Shown here in pieces: positions 33,545 through 43,613 of a stretch of DNA of 64,000 nucleotides. This stretch comes from Chania multitudinisentens RB-25. Lineage in GTDB: Bacteria > Pseudomonadota > Gammaproteobacteria > Enterobacterales > Enterobacteriaceae. The stretch lies in NCBI RefSeq assembly GCF_000520015.2, contig NZ_CP007044.2, positions 186,001 through 250,000 on the forward strand, in the 5' to 3' direction. The notes beneath the pieces were generated by a model. That model saw only the letters and a list, made by a program, of their open reading frames with translations. It was not told the DNA's origin and searched no databases. The position numbers were made by a program, and so were the translations under genes. The first letter of the stretch is position 1, and each line of letters begins with the position of its first letter.

Positions 33545-35452
33545 TTATGCATCACCGAAGCGGCGGCGTGGCGCAGCAGGTGCAGCACCATCACGGCGTG
33601 GGGCTGGTTTGCCATCACGGTTGAAATTACCACCACGGCGCTCACCACCCGCATTACCACCTTCACGACGCTCACCGAAAGAACGACGTGGCGCACCTTC
33701 ACGACGTTCGCCGTTGAATGGACGAGCACCACCACGGCGCTCACCACGTTCATGCGGCTGCGCATCACCCAGCAACTGCATATTCATCGGCTTATTCAGA
33801 ATACGCGTGCGAGTAAAGTGATTCAGGATCTCGCCCGGCATACCTTTTGGCAGCTCGATAGTTGAGTGGGAAGCGAACAGTTTGATGTTACCGATATAAC
33901 GGCTGCTGATATCACCCTCGTTAGCGATAGCGCCAACGATATGACGAACTTCCACACCATCATCACGGCCCACTTCAATGCGGTACAACTGCATCTCACC
34001 AACGTCACGGCGTTCACGACGCGGACGATCACCACCGTCACGGCTATCTGAACGCGGATCACGACGACGATCGCTCCCGCGATCATCACGATCGTTGAAC
34101 TCACGGCGTTGGCGTGGCTTGAATACCGGGTCTGGTGGCAGGATCAGCGGACGTTCACCCTGAGCCATTTTCAGCAGTGCTGCGGCCAAGGTTTCCATAT
34201 CCAGCTCTTCGGCCGGTTGCAGTTTAGCCAGCAAAGCGCGGTACATATCCAGATCGCTACTTTCCAGTTGTTGCTGAACTTTGGCAGCGAACTTGGCTAA
34301 GCGGCGTTCACCCAGCAGCTCTGCATTCGGCAGCTCTACCTCTGGAATGGTCAGCTTCATGGTACGTTCGATATTGCGCAGCAGGCGGCGCTCACGATTT
34401 TCTACAAACAGCAGCGCACGGCCAGCGCGACCAGCACGACCGGTACGGCCGATACGGTGAACGTAAGACTCTGAATCCATAGGGATATCATAGTTTACGA
34501 CCAAACTGATACGCTCAACGTCCAGACCACGGGCAGCAACGTCAGTGGCAATCAGGATATCCAGGCGGCCATCCTTCAAACGCTCCAGCGTCTGCTCACG
34601 CAGGGCCTGGTTCATGTCGCCATTCAGTGCAGCACTGTTGTAACCGCTACGCTCCAGCGCTTCGGCCACTTCAAGAGTCGCGTTTTTAGTACGCACGAAG
34701 ATGATCGCAGCGTCAAAATCTTCTGATTCCAAGAAACGCACCAGCGCTTCGTTTTTACGCATGCCGTGTACGGTCCAGTAGCTCTGGCTGATATCTGGAC
34801 GCGTTGTAACGTTGGACTGAATGCGGACTTCCTGCGGCTCTTTCATAAAGCGACGGGTAATCCGACGAATCGCTTCCGGCATGGTGGCAGAGAACAGTGC
34901 GGTCTGATGCTCAGCCGGGATCTCCGCCATGATGGTTTCTACATCTTCAATAAAGCCCATACGCAACATTTCGTCGGCTTCATCCAACACCAGGCCCTTC
35001 AGGCTGGAGAGATTCAAAGTACCGCGCTTCAGGTGATCCAGCAGACGGCCTGGAGTACCTACCACGATTTGCGGGCCTTGACGCAGAGCACGCAATTGCA
35101 CGTCATAACGCTGGCCACCGTATAGGGCTACGACGTTCACGCCATGCATATGCTTGGAGAAATCGGTCATTGCTTCAGCAACCTGAACCGCCAGTTCGCG
35201 GGTCGGTGCCAACACCAGAATTTGTGGTGCTTTTAAGGCTGCATCAAGGTTGTGCAGCAATGGCAGCGAGAACGCCGCCGTTTTACCACTACCAGTCTGC
35301 GCCATGCCCAGCACGTCGCGGCCATTCAGCAGGTGAGGAATACACTCAGCCTGGATCGGAGAAGGTTTTTCGTAGCCCAAATCGGTCAGGGCAGAAATAA
35401 TCGGAGCAGACAGCCCCAAATCAGCAAAAGAGGTTTCAAACTCAGTAGTCAT
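33545..35452 (-). CDS. deaD: Cold-shock DEAD-box RNA helicase DeaD (CsdA)
   Basis: A 635-residue DEAD-box helicase. The core (about 1-375) has AQTGSGKT, PTRELA, VLDEADEML, SAT and HRIGRTGRAGR. It is followed by the dimerisation and RNA-binding region, the DbpA-like RNA-binding fold, and an Arg/Gly/Asp-rich tail with repeated GERR and REG units. It remodels RNA in ribosome assembly and mRNA decay, mainly in the cold. The start MTTEFETSFADLG corresponds to E. coli MAEFETTFADLG; an ATG five codons upstream also exists. It lies downstream of nlpI as in E. coli. Confidence 0.97.
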   Translation of the reverse strand: MTTEFETSFADLGLSAPIISALTDLGYEKPSPIQAECIPHLLNGRDVLGMAQTGSGKTAAFSLPLLHNLDAALKAPQILVLAPTRELAVQVAEAMTDFSKHMHGVNVVALYGGQRYDVQLRALRQGPQIVVGTPGRLLDHLKRGTLNLSSLKGLVLDEADEMLRMGFIEDVETIMAEIPAEHQTALFSATMPEAIRRITRRFMKEPQEVRIQSNVTTRPDISQSYWTVHGMRKNEALVRFLESEDFDAAIIFVRTKNATLEVAEALERSGYNSAALNGDMNQALREQTLERLKDGRLDILIATDVAARGLDVERISLVVNYDIPMDSESYVHRIGRTGRAGRAGRALLFVENRERRLLRNIERTMKLTIPEVELPNAELLGERRLAKFAAKVQQQLESSDLDMYRALLAKLQPAEELDMETLAAALLKMAQGERPLILPPDPVFKPRQRREFNDRDDRGSDRRRDPRSDSRDGGDRPRRERRDVGEMQLYRIEVGRDDGVEVRHIVGAIANEGDISSRYIGNIKLFASHSTIELPKGMPGEILNHFTRTRILNKPMNMQLLGDAQPHERGERRGGARPFNGERREGAPRRSFGERREGGNAGGERRGGNFNRDGKPAPRRDGAAPAAPRRRFGDA

Positions 35453-35640
35453 GTACACGTGCCTCATTAATAATGGCAGCCAGTCTACATAACTCGTCGA
35501 GAAAATTTTCAGTCATTTTCATTGAAAAGTGTGAACCGGCTCAAATTAGATTGTAAAACAGACAAAAAAGCCCTCGCCCGCAAAGGCGATTACTTTGGCA
35601 AAAAACCAATGTAATTCAGGCTGATATATATATCCGTCAG

Positions 35641-36525
35641 CTATTGCTGGTCCGATTCCGATAGGTCGTCTTGTTCTTGGCCCAACATCGCCAATTCCAA
35701 CAATGCATAGCGGTGCTCAACAAAGTTATGAACATTGTTAGCCACCGTCAGTTTGAACAACGCCAAAGCGGTGTCCTTGTCCCCCAGACTCAGGTAGTGT
35801 TTACCTAAATAGAAGTCAGTTTCACTGAGATGCTCAGCGAGCGAAGTGTTATCCGTTGCCTCTACCTTAAGGCGTTCCATCAGCGTTTTTTCGCTGATTT
35901 TGCCCAAGTAGAATTCGACAATATTCCATCCCCATTGCCCTCTGTCCGCTTTATCGTAACGCTGCTGAAGCGTTACGTTGGCTTGCTTGGGATCGATTTC
36001 TCTTTCCACCAGATAAAGCCACAACGAACGGAAGGGATCGTTTGGGTCGTCTTGATAAAACGCCTGCAGATCATCCTGCGCCAACGGGAAGCGGCCACCA
36101 TAATACAGTGCGATGCCCCGGTTTAAACGCGCGTAATTGTAAGTTGGATCAAGCTCTAGTACAGAATCAAACGCTTCATAGGCAGCATCAAAATTGCCTG
36201 CCTGCGTAAAGTAAATGCCCAGGTAGTTGAAAACTTCCGGCATATCAGGACGTATCGCCAGCGCTTGTGAAAAATCATTGCGCGCTAGAGCACGTAGCCC
36301 GAGGCTATCATACAGCACCCCGCGCTCATATAAAAGCTGTGCGCGCTCATCATCCGTCAGTGCCCGGCTGGCAAGTATTTGTTCCATGCGCGCCAGAATC
36401 ACTTCCTGTTGCAACGTAGGCTGCAACGGAATAGCCAGAACTTCGTCTTTACGCCAATCATGGTTGCTGCATCCTGCCAGCATAAGTGCTGTCGCAACGT
36501 AACACCAGCGCAAGAAAGGCTTCAT
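35641..36525 (-). CDS. nlpI: Outer-membrane lipoprotein NlpI
   Basis: A 294-residue TPR lipoprotein. The lipobox is MLAGC (residues 15-19), with Cys19 the lipidated residue, followed by TPR helices through the middle (LYERGVLYDSLGLRALARNDFSQAL and next repeats). It is an adaptor for peptidoglycan hydrolases and for the protease Prc, which degrades MepS. The ATG at 36525 follows GGGAGTGGGAA; longer in-frame readings upstream have no homology. It lies between pnp and deaD, the conserved order. Confidence 0.96.
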   Translation of the reverse strand: MKPFLRWCYVATALMLAGCSNHDWRKDEVLAIPLQPTLQQEVILARMEQILASRALTDDERAQLLYERGVLYDSLGLRALARNDFSQALAIRPDMPEVFNYLGIYFTQAGNFDAAYEAFDSVLELDPTYNYARLNRGIALYYGGRFPLAQDDLQAFYQDDPNDPFRSLWLYLVEREIDPKQANVTLQQRYDKADRGQWGWNIVEFYLGKISEKTLMERLKVEATDNTSLAEHLSETDFYLGKHYLSLGDKDTALALFKLTVANNVHNFVEHRYALLELAMLGQEQDDLSESDQQ

Positions 36526-36653
36526 TTCCCACTCCCGAAGACAAACATTGGATGAACGTCCTGTCCTCCGCTTGCTAATACGCAGATATCCTACCCGCGC
36601 GATAAAAACAGCCCCCAACCCCGTGGCGGGGAGCTGTAAAGCTATCGATACAG

Positions 36654-38774
36654 TTACTCTGCTTCTGGAGCCGCCACAGCAGCCGCTTCCGGCGCTGTCG
36701 CTTCTTTGATGCTCAGGCGCACACGCCCCTGGCGATCAACTTCCAGTACCTTAACCGGTACATCTTGGCCCATTTGCAGATAGTCGGTCACTTTCTCAAC
36801 CCGCTTGTCAGCGATTTGAGAGATGTGTACCAAGCCCTCTTTACCGCCGCCGATTGCCACAAAGGCACCGAAATCAACGATACGGGTGACTTTACCCTGG
36901 TACACGCGGCCAACTTCGATCTCAGCGGTAATTTCTTCGATGCGACGAATAGCATATTTCGCTTTCTCACCGTCGGTAGCGGCAATTTTCACTGTACCAT
37001 CATCTTCAATTTCGATGGTGGTACCGGTTTCTTCGGTCAACGCACGGATGACAGAGCCGCCTTTACCAATCACATCCTTGATCTTGTCTGGATTGATGCG
37101 AATGGTGTGAATACGCGGTGCAAACTCAGAGATATCGCCACGTGGTGTGCTGATTGCCTGTTCCATCACGCCCAGAATGTGTAAACGAGCACCTTTGGCC
37201 TGGTTCAAAGCCACCTGCATTATTTCGCGGGTAATACCTTCGATTTTGATATCCATTTGCAGCGCAGTGATACCTTCACGGCTACCAGCCACTTTGAAGT
37301 CCATGTCACCCAGATGATCTTCATCACCCAGAATATCGGACAGAACCACAAAGTTGTCTTGCTCCTTCACCAGGCCCATTGCGATGCCCGCAACCGCAGC
37401 CTTGATTGGCACACCGGCATCCATGAGCGCCAGAGAAGCGCCACAAACAGACGCCATGGAAGAAGAACCGTTGGATTCAGTAATTTCAGATACCACACGC
37501 ACGGTATACGGGAAATCTTCTGGTTTAGGCATCACTGCCAGCACACCACGCTTCGCCAGGCGACCATGGCCGATTTCACGACGCTTAGGTGAGCCAACCA
37601 TGCCGGTCTCACCAACGGAATACGGAGGGAAATTGTAGTGGAACAGGAAGCTATCGGTCTTCTCGCCCATCAGTTCATCAATGCTCTGTGCATCACGGGC
37701 AGTACCCAGCGTCGCTGTCACCAGTGCCTGAGTTTCACCGCGGGTGAACAAGGCTGAACCATGGGTACGAGGCAGAACGCCAGTGCGCACGTCCAGACCA
37801 CGGATCATATCTTTTTCACGGCCATCAATGCGTGGTTCGCCACGCAGTACGCGGCTACGTACAACGTTTTTCTCAACGCTGCCCAAGATATCCTGAATCT
37901 CGGATGCATCCAGCGTATCGTCCTGCGCCAGCAGAGCTTCCACTACGCTGTCTTTAATGGCGTCAACCTGAGCATAACGCTCTTGCTTTTCAGTGATGTG
38001 GTAAGCATCGCCCAGGCGGTTTTCGGCCAATTCAGCCACGCGCGCATGCAGCGCTTCGTTGACCGGAGCTGGCTGCCAGTCCCACTTCGGCTTACCCGCT
38101 TCAGTAACCAGAGCGTTGATATTTTCAATCACCACTTGCTGTTGATCATGACCAAACACAACTGCACCCAGCATCTGATCTTCGCTCAGAACGTCCGCTT
38201 CGGATTCCACCATCAGCACAGCGCCCGCAGTACCGGCAACCACCAGATCCAAACGGCTTGCTTTCAGCTCATCGGTAGTTGGGTTCAGAACATATTGATC
38301 GTTGATATAGCCAACACGTGCCGCTCCGATAGGGCCATTGAACGGAATACCGGACAGGCTCAAAGCAGCAGAAGCACCGATCATTGCAACGATATCTGGG
38401 TTAACCTGTGGGTTAACGGAAACCACTGTAGCAATAACCTGCACTTCGTTCAGGAAACTATCTGGGAACAGGGGGCGGATCGGGCGGTCAATCAGACGAG
38501 AAGTCAGGGTTTCACCTTCACTCGGACGGCCTTCACGGCGGAAGAAACTGCCTGGAATACGGCCAGCAGCGTAAGTACGCTCCTGATAGTTAACGGTCAG
38601 CGGGAAGAAACTCTGGCCAGGCTTGGCTTTTTTCTGGCCTACAACAGTCACGAATACGGCCGTGTCATCCATGCTTACCATAACGGCAGCAGTGGCTTGG
38701 CGCGCTATCATACCGGTTTCAATAGTGACGGTATGCTGGCCATACTGGAATTTGCGAATGATCGGTGTCAGCAA
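36654..38774 (-). CDS. pnp: Polynucleotide phosphorylase
   Basis: A 706-residue 3'-5' exoribonuclease and polymerase. Two RNase PH domains are joined by a helical linker, then KH (GKGGSVIRALTEETG) and S1 (GRVYQGKVTRIVDFGAFVAI) domains. It is the core of the RNA degradosome with RNase E and DeaD/RhlB. The start is a TTG (38774) after AAGGA, as for E. coli pnp. The 243-bp rpsO-pnp gap should hold the RNase III-processed leader of autoregulation; I did not resolve its hairpin base by base. Confidence 0.97.
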   Translation of the reverse strand: MLTPIIRKFQYGQHTVTIETGMIARQATAAVMVSMDDTAVFVTVVGQKKAKPGQSFFPLTVNYQERTYAAGRIPGSFFRREGRPSEGETLTSRLIDRPIRPLFPDSFLNEVQVIATVVSVNPQVNPDIVAMIGASAALSLSGIPFNGPIGAARVGYINDQYVLNPTTDELKASRLDLVVAGTAGAVLMVESEADVLSEDQMLGAVVFGHDQQQVVIENINALVTEAGKPKWDWQPAPVNEALHARVAELAENRLGDAYHITEKQERYAQVDAIKDSVVEALLAQDDTLDASEIQDILGSVEKNVVRSRVLRGEPRIDGREKDMIRGLDVRTGVLPRTHGSALFTRGETQALVTATLGTARDAQSIDELMGEKTDSFLFHYNFPPYSVGETGMVGSPKRREIGHGRLAKRGVLAVMPKPEDFPYTVRVVSEITESNGSSSMASVCGASLALMDAGVPIKAAVAGIAMGLVKEQDNFVVLSDILGDEDHLGDMDFKVAGSREGITALQMDIKIEGITREIMQVALNQAKGARLHILGVMEQAISTPRGDISEFAPRIHTIRINPDKIKDVIGKGGSVIRALTEETGTTIEIEDDGTVKIAATDGEKAKYAIRRIEEITAEIEVGRVYQGKVTRIVDFGAFVAIGGGKEGLVHISQIADKRVEKVTDYLQMGQDVPVKVLEVDRQGRVRLSIKEATAPEAAAVAAPEAE

Positions 38775-38975
38775 AATTTAATCCTTCATTAACGGCGCGC
38801 AATCGTAATGACGACTCGACACGCCAGTGACTTGACTTGCCTTCACATTACATCCTCGCGACTAATGACAACCTTTATCTCAACCGGGGATAAAGCCTCT
38901 CATTAGCCGCGCGAACCTCTGTAACGGAAGAACCTTAATAATACATTAACCTGATTTACTTATGCTTCCTAGAAG

Positions 38976-38999
38976 AAAGGGGCCAAAATAGGCCCCTTT
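38976..38999 (-). terminator. rpsO terminator
   Basis: A perfect 9-bp stem AAAGGGGCC/GGCCCCTTT with an AAAATA loop, 19 bp beyond the rpsO stop. Part of transcription normally reads through into pnp. Confidence 0.8.
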
Positions 39000-39017
39000 C
39001 CACTGAAACTTGCTCAA

Positions 39018-39287
39018 TTAGCGACGCAGACCCAAGCGCTCAATCAGGCTGGTGTAACGCGCTACATCTTTACGCTTCAGGTAGTCCAGCAGCTTACGAC
39101 GCTGAGAAACCATACGCAGCAGACCACGACGGCTGTGGTGATCTTTTTTGTGCTCTGAGAAGTGGCCTTGCAGATGGTTGATCTGCGCAGTCAACAGGGC
39201 AACCTGAACTTCAGTAGAGCCGCTGTCATTAGTACCACGACCAAAGTCAGCTACAATTTTAGCTTTAGCTTCAACACTTAGAGACAT
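39018..39287 (-). CDS. rpsO: 30S ribosomal protein S15
   Basis: An 89-residue S15, highly conserved (GSTEVQVALLTAQINHLQGHF, HHSRRGLLRMVSQRRKLLDYL). It binds 16S rRNA early in assembly of the 30S platform. The ATG at 39287 follows GGAGTATGACA; the codon two positions upstream is less likely because mature S15 begins SLS. Confidence 0.98.
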   Translation of the reverse strand: MSLSVEAKAKIVADFGRGTNDSGSTEVQVALLTAQINHLQGHFSEHKKDHHSRRGLLRMVSQRRKLLDYLKRKDVARYTSLIERLGLRR

Positions 39288-39415
39288 TGTCATACTCCAA
39301 ATTATAGATAATAAATACAGGCGCCGATCTCTAATTCAGCAACCCAATGCATAAGCCGCGCTATTCTACCCTTATCCCCGCCATCCTTCAAGCTGCCGGG
39401 AACCTGCGCAAGGCG

Positions 39416-40366
39416 TTATAATAAGTCGAAATATTCAACAACCAGACGGCGCGGTGCGATCCGCCCATCATCAGCAATCTCGCCAATACCGATAAATTTA
39501 CGTTCTTCACCTTCGGTAATACGCACCATTCCTGAAAGAGGGGCGCCCGCCGCCTGTACCGGTTGCCCCTGCTTGATATAACCGGCAACGGCTGGCAGCA
39601 AATTCACTTCAGGGAAATCCTCTGCCGGGCTGTCCATAGGCATCAACAGCGGATCGAGCAATGCGCTTGAAGCGATCCCTTGCTCCTCCGCCTCTGCTAC
39701 CAAGGCATTTAACTGCTCTAATGTGACCATCCGAGCAATCGGGTACTTCGCCACCTGTAAACGGCGCAGGTAAATCACGTGCGCACCACAGCCCAGCAAT
39801 TCACCAAGATCGTCAGTGATGGTGCGAATATAGGTGCCTTTCGAGCAATGAATTTCCAACTCCAATTCGTCCCCTTCCCAGCGGATAAATTGCAGCTCAT
39901 AGACGGTGATACTGCGCGCTTCACGCGGCACTTCGATACCCTGCCGCGCATATTCATACAGTTTCTTGCCCTGATATTTCAGCGCTGAATACATGGATGG
40001 TACTTGCTGGATATCGCCACGGAAACTGTTCAAGGCAGCGTCAAGCTGAGCTTTAGTGAAGTTCACTGGCCGTTCTTGCACTATCTGCCCATCTGCATCT
40101 GAGGTATCAGTTCGCTGACCAAGGCGAGCAATCACACGATAACGTTTGTCAGAATCGAGCAGATATTGTGAGAATTTGGTCGCTTCCCCGAGGCAAATCG
40201 GCAGCATACCCGTTGCCAATGGATCGAGTGCACCGGTATGGCCCGCTCGATTGGCATTATAGATACGTTTAACTTTCTGTAGGGCATCGTTGGACGACAG
40301 GCTTTGCGGTTTATCCAACAACAGTACGCCATGGATATCACGGCCACGGCGGCGTGGGCGACTCAT
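39416..40366 (-). CDS. truB: tRNA pseudouridine-55 synthase TruB
   Basis: A 316-residue TruB with catalytic Asp48 in GHTGALDPLATGML and a C-terminal PUA domain. It converts U55 in the T-loop of tRNAs. Its ATG overlaps the rbfA stop (TAATG), so it is translationally coupled in the nusA-infB operon. Confidence 0.97.
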   Translation of the reverse strand: MSRPRRRGRDIHGVLLLDKPQSLSSNDALQKVKRIYNANRAGHTGALDPLATGMLPICLGEATKFSQYLLDSDKRYRVIARLGQRTDTSDADGQIVQERPVNFTKAQLDAALNSFRGDIQQVPSMYSALKYQGKKLYEYARQGIEVPREARSITVYELQFIRWEGDELELEIHCSKGTYIRTITDDLGELLGCGAHVIYLRRLQVAKYPIARMVTLEQLNALVAEAEEQGIASSALLDPLLMPMDSPAEDFPEVNLLPAVAGYIKQGQPVQAAGAPLSGMVRITEGEERKFIGIGEIADDGRIAPRRLVVEYFDLL

Positions 40367-40776
40367 TAAGCCTCCTCATCATCGCCTGATGCAGAACGGC
40401 GTTCAGCATCATTCTTCACCACGTTGGTCACCAGATTGGACATACGCATCCCTTCAACCAATGAGTTGTCATAGGCGAAAGTCAATTCTGGCACTACACG
40501 CAGGCGCATAGCTTTACCCAGCAAGGTGCGAATATACCCGGAAGCATCCTGCAACGCTTTAATGCCGTTAGTTACCAACTCTGGATCATGGTTTTCGGTC
40601 AAGACGTTCAGAAAAGTGACATATACTTTGGCATACGCCAAATCGCGGGACACTTCAACACCAGAAACCGTCGCCATACCCACACGCGGATCTTTGACTT
40701 CACGCTGCAAAATGATCGCAATCTCTTTTTGCATCTCTTGTGCCACACGTTGACCGCGGCTGAATTCTTTTGCCAT
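40366..40776 (-). CDS. rbfA: 30S ribosome-binding factor RbfA
   Basis: A 136-residue KH-like protein (EFSRGQRVAQEMQKEIA, DPRVGMATVSGVEVSRDLAYAKVYV) required for late 16S rRNA maturation and cold growth. GGAGGATACTCAA precedes the ATG at 40776. A longer in-frame reading from 40848 would run through the hairpin at 40799-40818 and is rejected. Confidence 0.97.
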   Translation of the reverse strand: MAKEFSRGQRVAQEMQKEIAIILQREVKDPRVGMATVSGVEVSRDLAYAKVYVTFLNVLTENHDPELVTNGIKALQDASGYIRTLLGKAMRLRVVPELTFAYDNSLVEGMRMSNLVTNVVKNDAERRSASGDDEEA

Positions 40777-40798
40777 TTGAGTATCCTCCAGACAAATC

Positions 40799-40818
40799 GG
40801 GGGGCCACAAGGCCCCCC
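40799..40818 (-). terminator. Strong GC hairpin between infB and rbfA
   Basis: A perfect 8-bp stem GGGGGGCC/GGCCCCCC with a 4-base loop, ending about 10 bp before the rbfA ribosome site on the minus strand. There is no T-run, so it is more likely an mRNA-processing or stability element than a full terminator. Confidence 0.5.
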
Positions 40819-40831
40819 AGAACAAATTTCT

Positions 40832-40890
40832 TCTACTTCAAGTTGCAAGTGCGTTAGCTTTCCTGCCGCTCGAATTATTTAGGGTATATA
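40832..40890 (-). repeat. Dispersed enterobacterial repeat inside the infB-rbfA spacer
   Basis: The block from CTTCAAGTTGCAAGTGCGTTAGC to CGAATTATTTAGGGTATA is, in reverse complement, similar to 27867-27930. It sits within the transcribed spacer of an essential operon, next to the hairpin. Confidence 0.6.
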
Positions 40891-40896
40891 GCAAAC

Positions 40897-43590
40897 TTAA
40901 GCGATAGTACGCTGAATCTCGATAATTTCGAACACTTCGATCATATCGCCAACGCGCACATCGTTATAGTTCTTAACGCCAATACCACATTCCATACCGT
41001 TACGGACTTCGTTAACGTCATCTTTAAAGCGGCGCAGAGATTCCAGCTCACCTTCGTAGATCACCACGTTGTCACGCAGAACGCGAATTGGGTTATGGCG
41101 CTTAATTGTGCCTTCGGTCACCATACAGCCTGCAACAGCGCCGAATTTAGGTGATTTAAACACGTCACGCACTTCAGCCAAGCCGATAATCTGCTGTTTG
41201 TACTCAGGAGCCAACATGCCGCTCATCGCCTGCTTCACTTCGTCGATCAGGCTATAGATGACAGAGTAATAACGCAGATCCAGGCTTTCTGCTTCGATCA
41301 CACGGCGTGCAGAGGCATCAGCACGGACGTTGAAGCCCAGAATAATAGCGTTCGATGCAGCCGCCAACGTCGCGTCAGTTTCAGTAATACCGCCGACACC
41401 AGAGCCGACAATTTTCACTTTCACTTCGTCGGTAGAGAGTTTCTGGAGTGAATCCGAAATTGCTTCACAAGTACCCTGTACATCGGATTTCAGAACGATA
41501 TTCAGCTCAGAAACTTCACCCTCTGTCATGTTGGAGAACATGTTTTCCAGCTTGGATTTCTGCTGACGCGCCAGCTTAACTTCACGGAACTTGCCTTGAC
41601 GATACAGCGCCACTTCCCGTGCTTTTTTCTCATCACGCACGACGGTCGCTTCATCACCCGCAGCAGGAACGCTAGACAAGCCCAGGATCTCAACCGGAAT
41701 AGAAGGGCCAGCCGAAGTCACTTCACGGCCAAGTTCGTCACGCATTGCACGCACACGGCCATATTCGAAGCCACACAGCACGATATCGCCTTTATTCAGC
41801 GTACCTTCCTGAACCAGCACGGTAGCCACTGGGCCACGGCCTTTATCCAAGAAGGATTCGATCACTACACCGCTCGCCATACCGCTACGAACGGCTTTCA
41901 GTTCAAGAACTTCAGCTTGCAGCAGGATAGCGTTCAACAGTTCGTCGATACCCGTACCAGCTTTCGCGGAGACATGAACGAACTGTGCTTCACCGCCCCA
42001 CTCTTCTGGCATAACGCCATACTGAGATAGCTCTTGCTTAACACGGTCTGGATCGGCTTCTGGTTTATCGATTTTGTTAACCGCAACGACCAATGGCACT
42101 TTCGCTGCCTGAGCATGCTGAATAGCTTCGATGGTTTGCGGCATAACGCCATCATCAGCAGCTACCACCAGAACCACGATATCGGTCGCCTGAGCACCAC
42201 GAGCACGCATTGAAGTAAAGGCTGCGTGGCCTGGAGTATCCAGGAAGGTAATCATGCCGTTTTCGGTTTCTACATGGTAAGCACCGATGTGTTGGGTAAT
42301 ACCACCGGCTTCACCCACTGCCACTTTGGTGGAGCGAATGTAATCGAGCAGAGAGGTTTTACCATGGTCAACGTGGCCCATGATGGTCACAACCGGCGCA
42401 CGTGCCTCAGCCGCGGTTGCAGCACCTGTATCACGGTCGCTCATCAGCGCTTCTTCCAGCTCGTTTTCACGGCGCAGAATCACTTTATGGCCCATCTCTT
42501 CGGCAACCAGCTGTGCTGTTTCCTGGTCGATAACCTGATTAATGGTCGCCATTGCGCCCAGCTTCATCATCGCTTTGATGACCTGAGAGCCTTTCACCGC
42601 CATCTTGTTCGCCAGTTCGGCAACGGTGATAGTTTCGCCAATGATAACGTCACGGTTAACCACTTGAGCTGGTTTGTTGAAACCTTGCTGTAGAGTGCTT
42701 GGCTTGCGCTTGCTTTTACCACCACGGGTTACAGCGCGAGCTTCTTCGCGATCGGCTTTAGAATCGAAAAGTTTATTGCCTTTTTTCTGCTTGGCAGCTT
42801 TGCCACCGCGAGTACGGCTACGGCGATCGCCTTCAACTTTGGCATCGTTTTCGTCTTCGGCAGCACGGGCATGTTGAGAGGTGGTTACATGGTAATCAGC
42901 GGTTTCAACCTCTGCGCTGGCAGCGTCGGCTGCGGCCCACTTTTCACCGTTCTCTTCGGCCATCCGGCGTGCTTCTTCTGCGACACGTTTGGCTTCTTCT
43001 TCAACCTTACGGCGCATTTCCTCTTCCGCTTTACGTTTCAGTTCAGCGGCTTCGGCTTCACGGCGGGCTTTTTCTGCCTGAGCTGGCTTGGTCATTTCGT
43101 CGCTATGTTGGTTGGTCACTTTTTCTTTTTCCGCTGAATTACGCTTAGCAATCTCTGCGGCCTCACGTTTGGCTTGCTCTTCGGCTACGCGCTTCGCTTC
43201 TGCTTCGCGTTTCGCTAGCTCTTCTGCTTCGCGCCGTGCCTGCTCTTCCGCTTCACGCAGTGCCTGCTCTGCCGCTTCAGCCTGTTGGGCCTCTTGCGTA
43301 TCGCGATTTACATAAGTGCGTTTCTTGCGGACCTCAATTTGCACCGATTTACTTTTACCCCCAGTGCTTGGAATATTCAAGGTGCTGCGTGTTTTACGTT
43401 GCAATGTAAGTTTACCTGGCACATTACCGTGTTCACGGTTCAAATGCGCCAGCAAGGTTTCTTTCTCTTGCTGAGTCACAGAGTCAGCCTCTGACTTGTT
43501 GATCCCTGCATCAGCAAACTGCTGTACCAGGCGATCAACCGGAGTCTGAATCTCTGCTGCCAGCGATTTTACGGTTACATCTGTCGTCAT
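40897..43590 (-). CDS. infB: Translation initiation factor IF-2
   Basis: An 897-residue IF-2. An N-terminal IF2_N domain, a long charged Ala/Glu/Arg coiled stretch (about 95-300) and a second IF2_N domain precede the G domain with GHVDHGKTS near residue 405, DTPGH and NKID, then domains C1 and C2 that bind fMet-tRNA. Internal re-initiation forms occur in E. coli; I did not assign them here. The order nusA-infB-rbfA is conserved. Confidence 0.98.
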   Translation of the reverse strand: MTTDVTVKSLAAEIQTPVDRLVQQFADAGINKSEADSVTQQEKETLLAHLNREHGNVPGKLTLQRKTRSTLNIPSTGGKSKSVQIEVRKKRTYVNRDTQEAQQAEAAEQALREAEEQARREAEELAKREAEAKRVAEEQAKREAAEIAKRNSAEKEKVTNQHSDEMTKPAQAEKARREAEAAELKRKAEEEMRRKVEEEAKRVAEEARRMAEENGEKWAAADAASAEVETADYHVTTSQHARAAEDENDAKVEGDRRSRTRGGKAAKQKKGNKLFDSKADREEARAVTRGGKSKRKPSTLQQGFNKPAQVVNRDVIIGETITVAELANKMAVKGSQVIKAMMKLGAMATINQVIDQETAQLVAEEMGHKVILRRENELEEALMSDRDTGAATAAEARAPVVTIMGHVDHGKTSLLDYIRSTKVAVGEAGGITQHIGAYHVETENGMITFLDTPGHAAFTSMRARGAQATDIVVLVVAADDGVMPQTIEAIQHAQAAKVPLVVAVNKIDKPEADPDRVKQELSQYGVMPEEWGGEAQFVHVSAKAGTGIDELLNAILLQAEVLELKAVRSGMASGVVIESFLDKGRGPVATVLVQEGTLNKGDIVLCGFEYGRVRAMRDELGREVTSAGPSIPVEILGLSSVPAAGDEATVVRDEKKAREVALYRQGKFREVKLARQQKSKLENMFSNMTEGEVSELNIVLKSDVQGTCEAISDSLQKLSTDEVKVKIVGSGVGGITETDATLAAASNAIILGFNVRADASARRVIEAESLDLRYYSVIYSLIDEVKQAMSGMLAPEYKQQIIGLAEVRDVFKSPKFGAVAGCMVTEGTIKRHNPIRVLRDNVVIYEGELESLRRFKDDVNEVRNGMECGIGVKNYNDVRVGDMIEVFEIIEIQRTIA

Positions 43591-43613
43591 GCTTTCCTTC
43601 CTGCTACAGTTTA

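Noticed and set aside
37761..38792. 343-residue frame on the plus strand opposite pnp
   Set aside because: It is antisense to a near-universal gene, low in complexity and without domain signals; a shadow of pnp codon use. The similar long frames opposite nusA (44062-44838), ubiU (17818-18588) and clpV (755-1504) were rejected for the same reason.
38775..39017. SraG-like small RNA gene between rpsO and pnp
   Set aside because: It is known at this place in E. coli, but I could not identify its promoter or fold in this sequence.
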